Assembly (NCBI GenBank): GCA_046294845.1
Contig: JBKBNU010000001.1
Location: forward strand, 1,674,001 to 1,738,000
Length of the DNA stretch: 64,000 nt
From: Micavibrio_C sp046294845
GTDB lineage: Bacteria; Pseudomonadota; Alphaproteobacteria; Micavibrionales; Micavibrionaceae
Direction: 5' to 3'
Part shown: positions 8,882-17,206 of the stretch, piece by piece
How positions within the stretch are numbered: position 1 is the first letter of the stretch
How the letters are laid out: each line of letters opens with the position of its first letter
Notes under the pieces: generated by a model
Told to the model about the DNA's origin: nothing
What the model saw: only the letters and a program-made list of their open reading frames with translations
The model's database searches: none
Made by a program: the position numbers and the translations under genes

Positions 8882-8898
8882 AAAATACGCTAAGCGTA
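8882..8898 (-). terminator. Candidate terminator after the 196-codon orphan
   Basis: On the minus strand a stem TACGC-TTA-GCGTA is followed by TTTTA. The stem is only 5 bp, so strength is doubtful. It lies 24 bases past the stop of the orphan gene. Confidence 0.35.
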
Positions 8899-8921
8899 CT
8901 CTTTTTCAAAAAAACATGCTG

Positions 8922-9512
8922 TTAAAGCAACCGCTTTTGCTCGTTAGGATTGTGCTGAATACGAGCCTCTGGTGAGCCCTTATTCCAATCCGGACACGTT
9001 GCGTCCAGCAAGCTCTCAAGACTGTCGTACTTTGTTCGCGCACGGGCAAAACCTGACAATTTTGAGAGAAAATCAACATTTTTTACCATTTCCGCCGATA
9101 CAGACGGTGCGCCTCTCATGGCAGGGGCATTAAATGAATGCATCAGCGTCCCACTACGCTCTTTTGGCTTGGTCAAATCAAAAGATGTCGATAAAGCAAC
9201 ATCGGACACAAGGTTACCACTCTCGTCAAAAAGCATTCCCTTAGAACTATACCTTTCCGAATGAGGCTTAATTTCAACCAATTCCAGAGAGTGTAAAAAG
9301 TTATACGCAGCGGAAGACTGATCAGGCTGCATAAGCAAATGACGGTTATCATCCAAAATGATACCTAGCAGGCGCTTACCCTCATTACTCGTATAGAAAA
9401 AATCCTGATATCTTGAGTACCCTGATAACCGATCATAATTACCAGACGCCGGCTTTTCTTCGACGACTGGAAAATTTTGTTTATTTTCAGTTAGTTCTGT
9501 ACCAAATGCCAT
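8922..9512 (-). CDS. Hypothetical protein, 196 residues
   Basis: I do not recognise this protein. It is soluble by appearance, with no signal peptide or membrane helix. A Tyr-rich segment (YDRLSGYSRYQDFFY) near 26-40 is followed by a strand-rich middle (RLLGIILDDNRHLLM), and it ends in a polar tail rich in Asn, Arg and Pro. A GGGGG ribosome site precedes the ATG. It sits between the conserved neighbours ftsB and eno, which are usually adjacent, so it is an accessory insertion. Function unknown. Confidence 0.6.
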   Translation of the reverse strand: MAFGTELTENKQNFPVVEEKPASGNYDRLSGYSRYQDFFYTSNEGKRLLGIILDDNRHLLMQPDQSSAAYNFLHSLELVEIKPHSERYSSKGMLFDESGNLVSDVALSTSFDLTKPKERSGTLMHSFNAPAMRGAPSVSAEMVKNVDFLSKLSGFARARTKYDSLESLLDATCPDWNKGSPEARIQHNPNEQKRLL

Positions 9513-9546
9513 TTCTATTCCCCCGCCTTAGATGTAAAAATTGTAC

Positions 9547-9575
9547 ATTATACATAATAGAAAATGCAAGTATCC
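9547..9575 (-). promoter_or_regulatory. Candidate promoter of the 196-codon orphan
   Basis: On the minus strand a perfect TATAAT (9552-9547) lies 34 bases upstream of the orphan ATG. The -35 region at the expected 17-base spacing is poor (GGATAC). Confidence 0.3.
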
Positions 9576-9738
9576 GGATAAGAGCCCTCCTCAAGCAAAG
9601 CCTAGCCTTCATAAAATGGGGATTATAGACTTAAGGGTCTGATCAACCTCTATTTTGGAGCCTGGGCGCGTTGAGCGTTACAAAATTGCACTCAACCTTA
9701 ACCGTAAACATACAAACAAAATCATAGAACTTTAGATA

Positions 9739-9972
9739 ATGAAAATTCTCATCGCTACAGTCGCACTTCTTGCCGCCACCTTCTTCATGGCAAAAAGTAA
9801 AAACCCTGCCTGCCAGTTCATAGGGCAAGGCATATTGGTCTGTATGCTTTTAGCGATTGGGGCAGCCATACTCTTTTGTATTTTTATGCCGATTATTAAG
9901 CCGGAAACTCAAAGCGGCGTCTTGATCCTCTTTACAATCCCCCTGCTGATTGTAGGGCTTATGATAAGATAG
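9739..9972 (+). CDS. Small membrane protein, 77 residues
   Basis: I do not recognise this protein. It has three hydrophobic segments, at about 2-18, 29-50 and 59-76, separated by a Lys/Asn-rich turn (KSKNPACQ) and by PIIKPETQSG, so it should be an integral inner-membrane protein. No good ribosome site is seen. It points opposite to its neighbours. The next reading frame directly after its stop stays open for a very charged stretch, so the gene may be frameshifted or have a coupled partner. Confidence 0.5.
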   Translation: MKILIATVALLAATFFMAKSKNPACQFIGQGILVCMLLAIGAAILFCIFMPIIKPETQSGVLILFTIPLLIVGLMIR

Positions 9973-10120
9973 AGACCGATTTAGAGAAGAAAATTTTGGA
10001 AGAGAGAGAGGTAGCAGGAAAGTTCTGGACCTCGGCATCAAAACGTAGAGAGTTGAGAGAGAATATAAGCCACAATCAATTTATGCTAAGAAACCTTAGA
10101 AAAATCAAAAACCAGATGGA

Positions 10121-10160
10121 TAAAAAAAAAGGGGGATAGATAGCGCTATCCCTCTTTTTA
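10121..10160 (-). terminator. Rho-independent terminator of eno (bidirectional)
   Basis: A 7-bp stem GGGATAG-N6-CTATCCC (10133-10139 with 10146-10152) is followed on the minus strand by nine T residues and on the plus strand by TCTTTTT. It lies 27 bases after the eno stop and can also end plus-strand transcripts from the small membrane gene. Confidence 0.85.
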
Positions 10161-10186
10161 TAAATTAATCAGCACAAGACCCGTAT

Positions 10187-11497
10187 TTAGGCAGCTTTGC
10201 TTTTTGATGTCTTGCAAGGCTGACAACGCAGGATCGAAGCACCGGCATATTGACCTTGAGAGTCCAGCAGCTCCTCGATACGGATCAACTGGTTGTACTT
10301 GGCAATCCTGTCCGAACGGGACAGTGAACCTGTCTTGATCTGACCGGCGTTTACAGCAACAGCAATATCGGCAATCGTCGAGTCTTCTGTTTCACCTGAA
10401 CGGTGCGACAGCACGACACCAAAACCGGCTTTCTGTGCCATCTGGATAGCCTCCAGTGTTTCGGTCAGCGAACCAATCTGGTTCACCTTCACAAGGATCG
10501 CATTCGCAGCACCCATTTCGATGCCGCGCGCCAAACGTTCGGAATTGGTTACAAACAAATCGTCACCCACCAGTTGCACACGATCACCTAGCGATTTTGT
10601 CAGAGCAACCCAACCATCCCAATCATCTTCGGCCATGCCGTCTTCGATAGAAACGATCGGATATTTGGCGCACAAATCTTCGTAGTACTTGACCATCTCG
10701 GCCGAACTCAATGTCTTGCCTTCACCTTCCAGAACGTATTTACCGTCCTTGTAGAATTCGGTCGAGGCTACATCAAGCGCCAGCACAACATCTTCACCAG
10801 GCTTGTAACCAGCAGCGGCAATCGCCTTCATGATGTAATCAAGGGCTTCGTAGGAAGAACTGACAGCCGGTGCAAAACCGCCCTCATCACCAACATTGGT
10901 ATTCAGACCTGCTTTGGAGAGCTCCTTTTTCAGAGCATGGAAAATTTCCGAACCACAACGCACAGCTTCCGAGAATGTCGGTGCACCCACCGGCATAATC
11001 ATGAATTCCTGAAAATCGATCGGGTTATCGGCATGAGCCCCGCCATTAATGATGTTCATCATCGGGGTGGGCAGCAAATGTGCAAATGTACCACCAAGAT
11101 AACGATAGAGAGGAACATCCAGCTCATCGGCCATCGCCTTGGACACAGCCAAAGAAACGCCCAGAATGGCATTGGCGCCCAAACGCGCCTTATTCGGTGT
11201 ACCGTCAAGCTCCAGCATCATCTGGTCGATGTGGATTTGCTCTTCAGCATCCATACCCTCCAGCAATTCAAAGATTTCTGTGTTTACAGCATCAACGGCT
11301 TTCTGCACACCCTTACCGCCGAAACGGTCTTTATCACCATCACGCAGCTCAACTGCTTCATGAGCACCTGTAGAAGCACCCGAAGGCACAGCCGCGCGGC
11401 CACGCGCACCTGATTCCAGCACAACATCAACCTCTACCGTCGGGTTGCCACGGCTATCCAGAATTTCACGCGCTACAATATCAAAAATGGCAGACAT
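10187..11497 (-). CDS. eno: Enolase
   Basis: A 436-residue glycolytic enzyme that interconverts 2-phosphoglycerate and phosphoenolpyruvate. Visible features are the N-terminal ARQ-like start of the fold (AREILDSRGNPTVEV), the mobile loop with SGASTGAHEA, Mg ligands in LALDVASTEFY, SIEDGMAEDDW and LVGDDLFVTN, the catalytic lysine segment ILVKVNQIGSLTET and the C-terminal SHRSGETED loop. The tail has two cysteines in CQPCK. Length is usual. It is the last gene before a strong terminator. The ribosome site is AGGAG. Confidence 0.98.
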   Translation of the reverse strand: MSAIFDIVAREILDSRGNPTVEVDVVLESGARGRAAVPSGASTGAHEAVELRDGDKDRFGGKGVQKAVDAVNTEIFELLEGMDAEEQIHIDQMMLELDGTPNKARLGANAILGVSLAVSKAMADELDVPLYRYLGGTFAHLLPTPMMNIINGGAHADNPIDFQEFMIMPVGAPTFSEAVRCGSEIFHALKKELSKAGLNTNVGDEGGFAPAVSSSYEALDYIMKAIAAAGYKPGEDVVLALDVASTEFYKDGKYVLEGEGKTLSSAEMVKYYEDLCAKYPIVSIEDGMAEDDWDGWVALTKSLGDRVQLVGDDLFVTNSERLARGIEMGAANAILVKVNQIGSLTETLEAIQMAQKAGFGVVLSHRSGETEDSTIADIAVAVNAGQIKTGSLSRSDRIAKYNQLIRIEELLDSQGQYAGASILRCQPCKTSKSKAA

Positions 11498-11519
11498 CTA
11501 TCTTCTCTCCTCTAAAAAA

Positions 11520-12341
11520 TCAGATATTTTTTGCAATCTTATCAATCTGCACCATTGTTTTGAGTACAGATTCAATTTCGTCAAGACGAACCATGTTCGG
11601 TCCATCGGATGGCGCACAATCAGGGTCTTGATGTGATTCCATGAAGACAGCCGCAACACCAATCGCCACCGCCGCCCGCGCCAAAGGCGGAACCATCTTG
11701 CGGTCACCCCCTGTGGCATTGCCTTTGCCCCCTGGCGATTGCACCGAATGGGTTGCATCGAATACAACCGGATATCCGGTTTCCGCCATGATCGGCAGCG
11801 CCCGCATATCATTGACCAGCGTATTGTAACCGAAGGTTACACCGCGCTCGCACAACATGATGTTATCATTGCCTGTGCTGGCGATTTTCTCGGCCACATT
11901 CTTCATATCCCATGGCGCCAGAAATTGACCTTTTTTAACATTGATGGCAGCACCGGTCTTACCGGCGGCCAGCAACAAATCTGTCTGGCGGCACAAGAAA
12001 GCCGGAATTTGCAAAACATCAACAGCTTCGGCCACAGTGGCGCATTGCTCCGGTGCATGGACATCGGTCAACACAGGAACATCAAATTCCTTTTTAATTT
12101 CCTGAAAAATCCGCAGCGCTGCATCCAGACCCATACCGCGCTCTGCCTTCACAGATGTCCGGTTGGCTTTGTCAAACGAGGTCTTGTAAATAAAAGGGAT
12201 ACCCAGACGGGTTGTGATCTCCTTCAGAGCACCGCACATCATAAAGGCATGATCCCGACTTTCGAGGACGCACGGCCCCGCAATCAGGGTAAAGGGAAGA
12301 TTGTTTGCAATCCTGAAATTGCCGAGAGATATCGTTTTCAT
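11520..12341 (-). CDS. kdsA: 3-deoxy-8-phosphooctulonate synthase (Kdo-8-P synthase)
   Basis: A 273-residue TIM-barrel enzyme that condenses phosphoenolpyruvate with arabinose 5-phosphate to make Kdo-8-phosphate for lipopolysaccharide. Family marks are the AGPCVLES motif near 21-28, YKTSFDKANRTS near 53-64, DVHAPEQC near 96-103, and the DATHSVQ loop near 195. It lies between pyrG and eno on the same strand, a common alphaproteobacterial order. Confidence 0.97.
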   Translation of the reverse strand: MKTISLGNFRIANNLPFTLIAGPCVLESRDHAFMMCGALKEITTRLGIPFIYKTSFDKANRTSVKAERGMGLDAALRIFQEIKKEFDVPVLTDVHAPEQCATVAEAVDVLQIPAFLCRQTDLLLAAGKTGAAINVKKGQFLAPWDMKNVAEKIASTGNDNIMLCERGVTFGYNTLVNDMRALPIMAETGYPVVFDATHSVQSPGGKGNATGGDRKMVPPLARAAVAIGVAAVFMESHQDPDCAPSDGPNMVRLDEIESVLKTMVQIDKIAKNI

Positions 12342-12394
12342 GGCCCGTAATATAGGCCCGAAAACCGCAAAAATGAAGTGCTATTTACGGGAAA

Positions 12395-14023
12395 TCACAC
12401 CATACGGCTCTGGTTTATGGCCGCATCGATAAAGCTGACAAATAGCGGATGCGGATCAAACGGCTTGGATTTCAGTTCAGGATGGAACTGGACGCCGATA
12501 AACCACGGATGTGTTTCATATTCAACGATTTCCGGCAGAATACCATCTGGTGACATACCCGAAAAACGCAGACCATGCTGTTCCAGGCGGTCCTTATACA
12601 ATGTATTCACCTCGTAACGGTGACGATGGCGTTCGCTGATTTCTGTCGAGCCGTAAATATTGGCAACCTTGCTGCCTTTTTTCAAAACAGCCGGATAAGC
12701 TCCCAGACGCATGGTACCGCCCATATCGCTATCGGAAGCACGCTCCTCCTTCTGGTTGCCTTTGGTCCATTCGGTCATCAAGCCAACGATGGGGTCCTTA
12801 CAAGCGCCAAATTCGGTTGAACTCGCACCTTCCAGACCCAGCAAATTGCGGGCGGCTTCGACTACAGCCAGCTGCATACCAAAGCAAATACCAAAATACG
12901 GTACATTACGTTCGCGCGCGAATTGCGCTGCTTTCATCTTGCCCAGAGCACCGCGCTCGCCAAAACCACCCGGCACCAGAATGCCATGGATGTTATGCAG
13001 ATAATCGGCGGGGTTTTCTTCTTCAAAAACAGTCGACTCGATAAAGCGCAGATTAACTTTGACATTGTTGGCAATGCCGCCATGAACCAAAGCTTCGTTC
13101 AATGATTTGTAGCTGTCATTGAGGTTGGTGTATTTGCCAACCACAGCGATGTCGACAACGCCTTCCGGTTCCTTGACGCGGTGAACGATATCATTCCACA
13201 CCTTCAGATCAGGGCGCGGCGGCTCCTTGATACCGAAACAATCAAGCACTTGCACATCCAGACCTTCGCGGTGATAGGTCAGTGGCACTTCGTAAATTGT
13301 CGATACATCCAGCGCTGGAATAACTTTGTTCTCGTCAATATTGCAGAATAGGCCGATTTTACGCAGCTCATCATGTTCAATCGGACGATCGGAACGGCAA
13401 AGCAGAATGCGTGGACGGATACCCACGCTCATCAATTCCTTGACCGAGTGCTGTGTCGGTTTGGTTTTTAATTCACCTGCCGCCGGAATATAGGGCAGCA
13501 ATGTCACATGGATGAACAAGGAACGCTCATCACCCATTTCATTTCCGAACTGGCGGATGGCCTCAAGGAAAGGCAGACCTTCGATGTCACCGACAGTACC
13601 ACCAACTTCTACCAATACGAAATCGGCAGAGCCGTCTTTTTCGCGGATGAAGTTTTTAATTTCGTCAGTAATGTGGGGAATAACCTGAACGGTTGCGCCC
13701 AGATAATCGCCACGGCGCTCGCGCTGAAGAACGTTCAGATAGATTCGGCCTGTGGTAATGTTATCGCTTTGCTGGGCAGGACGGCCTGTGAAACGTTCGT
13801 AGTGGCCCAGATCAAGGTCGGTTTCAGCACCGTCATCAGTAACAAAAACTTCACCGTGCTGGAACGGGCTCATGGTGCCCGGATCGACGTTGAGGTAAGG
13901 ATCCATTTTGCAGAGGCGGGTTGTGTATCCCCGGGCTTGTAACAACGCACCGAGAGCCGCGGAAGCGAGGCCTTTCCCTAAAGAGGAAACCACGCCACCC
14001 GTGATAAATACAAACCTTGTCAT
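12395..14023 (-). CDS. pyrG: CTP synthase
   Basis: A 542-residue amidotransferase that converts UTP to CTP using ATP and glutamine. The N-terminal synthase domain opens with FVFITGGVVSSLGKG and carries DPYLNVDPGTMSP. The C-terminal class I glutaminase domain has the nucleophile in YFGICFGMQ and the catalytic His-Glu in QFHPELKSKP. Length is normal. It follows secG on the same strand. Confidence 0.98.
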   Translation of the reverse strand: MTRFVFITGGVVSSLGKGLASAALGALLQARGYTTRLCKMDPYLNVDPGTMSPFQHGEVFVTDDGAETDLDLGHYERFTGRPAQQSDNITTGRIYLNVLQRERRGDYLGATVQVIPHITDEIKNFIREKDGSADFVLVEVGGTVGDIEGLPFLEAIRQFGNEMGDERSLFIHVTLLPYIPAAGELKTKPTQHSVKELMSVGIRPRILLCRSDRPIEHDELRKIGLFCNIDENKVIPALDVSTIYEVPLTYHREGLDVQVLDCFGIKEPPRPDLKVWNDIVHRVKEPEGVVDIAVVGKYTNLNDSYKSLNEALVHGGIANNVKVNLRFIESTVFEEENPADYLHNIHGILVPGGFGERGALGKMKAAQFARERNVPYFGICFGMQLAVVEAARNLLGLEGASSTEFGACKDPIVGLMTEWTKGNQKEERASDSDMGGTMRLGAYPAVLKKGSKVANIYGSTEISERHRHRYEVNTLYKDRLEQHGLRFSGMSPDGILPEIVEYETHPWFIGVQFHPELKSKPFDPHPLFVSFIDAAINQSRMV

Positions 14024-14032
14024 CCTAGTATT

Positions 14033-14392
14033 TTACTCCGCTACAGGAACCGAAGGCTCAGCATTAGCTTTTGCTGGCTCATCCGCCTCTTTTGCTTGAT
14101 CGGCGTTCTCGCCCTGCGAGATTGCCGCTTTTTCCAAATGATCGGTAATGCTGGCCGGTCTTGTACCTTCTGCCAGAACCGCCAAAGTCAGGCTGGTTAT
14201 AAAGAATAAGGCTGCACAAATGCCAGTAATTTTTGTCAAAACATTTGCTGTCGATTGCGGGGATGCCAAACCACCCATACCGCCACCACCGCCGCCGATA
14301 CCCAAACCACCACCTTCGGAGCGCTGTATCAGCACCAGACCAATAATCGCCAGTGCCAGTACCAGATGAACAATCAGAACCATATGCGCCAT
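14033..14392 (-). CDS. secG: Preprotein translocase subunit SecG
   Basis: A 119-residue small translocon subunit. The first membrane helix (about 3-22) contains VLIQRSEGGGLG, followed by a Gly-rich loop, then SPQSTANVLTKIT leading into the second helix (about 53-70). The acidic, Ala-rich tail (about 85-119) is longer than the minimal family length. It lies between tpiA and pyrG, the usual alphaproteobacterial site. Confidence 0.93.
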   Translation of the reverse strand: MAHMVLIVHLVLALAIIGLVLIQRSEGGGLGIGGGGGGMGGLASPQSTANVLTKITGICAALFFITSLTLAVLAEGTRPASITDHLEKAAISQGENADQAKEADEPAKANAEPSVPVAE

Positions 14393-14445
14393 AATTTAAC
14401 TCTCAGTCTTTCTTATATGACCAGCTTTTCAAGGGCTTACTTAGT

Positions 14446-15204
14446 TTATTTTACAGCCTTGGCAATTGCCATGAACTGGTCGGCTTTAAGGCTTGCCCCG
14501 CCCACAAGCGCCCCATCCACATCAGGCAGAGCCATCAGGGCTTCGGCATTGTCGGGCTTGACGGAACCGCCATACAGAATACGCAAATCACCGCCCTCTG
14601 CAAGCTGTTCCTTCAGCCGCGAACGGATAAAGCTGTGCATGGCCTTCACGTCATCGGGCGTAGCGGTTTTACCCGTCCCGATCGCCCATACGGGTTCGTA
14701 AGCAATTACAGTATTACGGCTATTTGCATTGGCCGGAACGGCCCTCGCCAACTGCTCTGCTACGACCTTTTCGTGAAGCCCTTCAGCACGTTGGACCTCT
14801 GTTTCACCTACACAGATGATTGCCATCAAGTTTTTTTCATAACAAACAGCTGCTTTGGCTGCAATCTGACCATCCGTTTCAGCGTGATATTGCCGACGCT
14901 CGGAGTGCCCCAATATTACATAATCACAAGAACAGTCCGCCAGCATACCCACAGAGATATCCCCTGTATATGCTCCTTCGGCTGTTACGGCGCAATCCTG
15001 CGCCCCTAAGGAGATTGAAGCAGGAAGCCTATCCTTCACAAATCCCAGATATACATAGGACGGAAATACGGCCAGATCACATTTTTCCAGAACTCCGGAA
15101 TGGGCCGCGATTTCATTCGACAACCCCTGCACCAAGGTCTCTATCGACGCTTTGGTGCCATTCATCTTCCAGTTACCGGCAATCAGTTTCTTTGTTTTCG
15201 ACAT
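14446..15204 (-). CDS. tpiA: Triosephosphate isomerase
   Basis: A 252-residue TIM-barrel glycolytic enzyme. It has the substrate lysine in GNWKMNG (11-17), the catalytic histidine in ILGHSERR, the catalytic glutamate in AYEPVWAIGTG (flexible loop following), and the phosphate-binding GGSV and GGASL turns near the C-terminus. It is first in the tpiA-secG-pyrG-kdsA-eno run and diverges from ppiD across about 105 bases. Confidence 0.98.
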   Translation of the reverse strand: MSKTKKLIAGNWKMNGTKASIETLVQGLSNEIAAHSGVLEKCDLAVFPSYVYLGFVKDRLPASISLGAQDCAVTAEGAYTGDISVGMLADCSCDYVILGHSERRQYHAETDGQIAAKAAVCYEKNLMAIICVGETEVQRAEGLHEKVVAEQLARAVPANANSRNTVIAYEPVWAIGTGKTATPDDVKAMHSFIRSRLKEQLAEGGDLRILYGGSVKPDNAEALMALPDVDGALVGGASLKADQFMAIAKAVK

Positions 15205-15249
15205 GATGGCGATCTTCTACCCTGATGGTGGAAACAATGCAATCCTCTG

Positions 15250-15278
15250 TTGCCGCAAAACTGCATGAAGATTATAGT
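15250..15278 (+). promoter_or_regulatory. Candidate sigma-70-type promoter of ppiD-trpE
   Basis: TTGCCG and TATAGT are separated by exactly 17 bases, about 31 bases before the ppiD ATG. On the other strand a TATAAT overlaps the same -10 region and could serve tpiA, although its -35 is weak. Confidence 0.5.
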
Positions 15279-15309
15279 CCTTCCCATATTTTTTAATGAG
15301 GACTTTTCT

Positions 15310-17205
15310 ATGCTTAACGCCATGCGCGAAGGCGCACACTCCAAAATCGTTAAATTCGTAATATTCAGCTTTCTGGTTCTAGCTGTCGCAGGCATGACAT
15401 TAATGGATGTCGGTGGCTTCTTCCGTGGCGGGACCCAGAACACGACGGTCGCCACTGTCGCCGGTGAAAAAATCAGCGCCATGGAATTTGACCGTTCTGT
15501 ACGCCGTGCTATCAGCCAGCAATCCATGCTTGATACCAAAATGGCCTATCAACTGGGGCTGATTGAGCAATATCTGAACAGTCAAATTTCTTCTATCCTC
15601 CTTCAAAAAGATGCCCGCAAGCACGGAATCATTATCACTGATGAAGCTGTCGCCCAGCGTATCGCCCAACTTGTGGCACCTTATGCCACCAACGGCACAA
15701 GCATCAAGGATGCCTTTAACCGTATCCTTCTCTCCCAGAACATGAGTGAAGCTGAGTTTACCAGTATGCTTCGTAATGAAATGATAAGCGGCCTGATGCG
15801 TGCAGGCATTCAGGCGCCTGCTCAAGTTGTTTCCGAGGTCGAACTCAAAGATCTTTACCAGCAAAAGAACGAACAGCGCACTATCAAATATGTACTGTTC
15901 CCGCATAGCAGTGTTAAGGGTATTGAAAAGGCATCTGATGATGTTCTGAGGCCCTTCTACCAAGCCGGTCAGGAAAAATATGCCATTCCGGAAACGAGAA
16001 CATTAACACTCGGCGTACTGAACAAAGATTCTGTTTTGAAGACTCTGGATATTTCCGATGAGGAACTCCAACAGGTTTATGACGAAAGAATTGACGAGTA
16101 CACAGAGAAAGAAAAACGTGTTCTCGAACAAGCGATCTTTACATCAGAAGGCGAAGCGAATGAGACCTATGAAAAGGTCAAATCAGGTTCTTCCTTGAAA
16201 GAGGCTTCAGGCAGCGCCTATATCGGATCAGAATCATTTGAATCTGCAGGATTGCTGCAGGAAATCTCTGAACCTGCATTCTCTTTGGCCATCAATGAAT
16301 CAACCCAGCCTGTGAAAACATCATTGGGCTGGCACATTCTTAGCCTGAAGGAGGTTATCCCCTCCAAGGTCAAAGAATTCGACAAAGTCAAAGAAGAAAT
16401 TCGTAAAGACCTTCTCGCCGACAAGATTGATACCCATCTCGTTGAAACATCGAATATGGTGGATGATGCCTTGGCTGGCGGTGAAGCACTGGAAGACGTT
16501 GCCAAAGACCTGCACCTTGATATCAAAAAGCTGGATGCCATACGGGAAGATGGCTCTACAGCGGATGACAAAGACGGCCTAAAAGGCTTTGAAAGCGGAC
16601 GCGCCGATATTCTGGCGGCAGCCTTTAGTCTTGAGGCTGGCGAAACATCCTCTGTTCAGGAACTTGCCAATGGCACCTATGTGGTCGTACGTGTTGAAAA
16701 TATCACACCTAAAACTTACCGCCCGTTCGAGGAAGTTAAAGCCGACCTTGAAAAAACGTGGACGGCCGATCAACGTGATGTTCTAAACCGTCGCCGCGCA
16801 ACCGAAGCACTAACGGCCCTGCAAAGCGAAACACAAGACCTTGAGGCCATAGCAAAGGAATATAATTTGCAGGTCAAAAAAGAAAATCTTGTAAATAATA
16901 AGCCTGTGACTGCCCCCCTGACAGAAGCCTTGAAAGGTATCCTGTTCAATCAGGATAAAGGCACTTATCAGCTGGCTCCGGTTGATAACGGCTATGCGAT
17001 TGCGTATGTCACCGATATCAAATCACCAAATGCTGAAAAGGCCTCGAAAGAGGATATGGATGCCCTGCGCCAAACTTCAGCCAAAGGCACTCAGGATGAA
17101 ATCTTCCTGATCTACTTCAATGAGCTGAAGAAGGAATATGGCGTTGATATCAATCGCAGGACACTGGATAGCCTGTACGCCTCAACAGCGGAGCCACAGT
17201 TCTGA
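15310..17205 (+). CDS. ppiD: PpiD/SurA-like periplasmic peptidyl-prolyl isomerase and chaperone
   Basis: A 631-residue inner-membrane-anchored periplasmic folding factor. The start at MLNAMREGAHSKIVK is preferred over one 60 bases upstream because of the GAGG ribosome site 10 bases before it. One membrane helix lies at about 13-33, followed by a SurA-N-like helical domain (about 40-190). A degenerate parvulin domain spans about 225-350, with the family GWHILSLKEV motif near 340. A second PPIase-like/C-terminal helical part follows. The trpE ATG begins one base after its stop. This neighbourhood is typical of alphaproteobacteria. Confidence 0.88.
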   Translation: MLNAMREGAHSKIVKFVIFSFLVLAVAGMTLMDVGGFFRGGTQNTTVATVAGEKISAMEFDRSVRRAISQQSMLDTKMAYQLGLIEQYLNSQISSILLQKDARKHGIIITDEAVAQRIAQLVAPYATNGTSIKDAFNRILLSQNMSEAEFTSMLRNEMISGLMRAGIQAPAQVVSEVELKDLYQQKNEQRTIKYVLFPHSSVKGIEKASDDVLRPFYQAGQEKYAIPETRTLTLGVLNKDSVLKTLDISDEELQQVYDERIDEYTEKEKRVLEQAIFTSEGEANETYEKVKSGSSLKEASGSAYIGSESFESAGLLQEISEPAFSLAINESTQPVKTSLGWHILSLKEVIPSKVKEFDKVKEEIRKDLLADKIDTHLVETSNMVDDALAGGEALEDVAKDLHLDIKKLDAIREDGSTADDKDGLKGFESGRADILAAAFSLEAGETSSVQELANGTYVVVRVENITPKTYRPFEEVKADLEKTWTADQRDVLNRRRATEALTALQSETQDLEAIAKEYNLQVKKENLVNNKPVTAPLTEALKGILFNQDKGTYQLAPVDNGYAIAYVTDIKSPNAEKASKEDMDALRQTSAKGTQDEIFLIYFNELKKEYGVDINRRTLDSLYASTAEPQF

Positions 17206-17206
17206 T

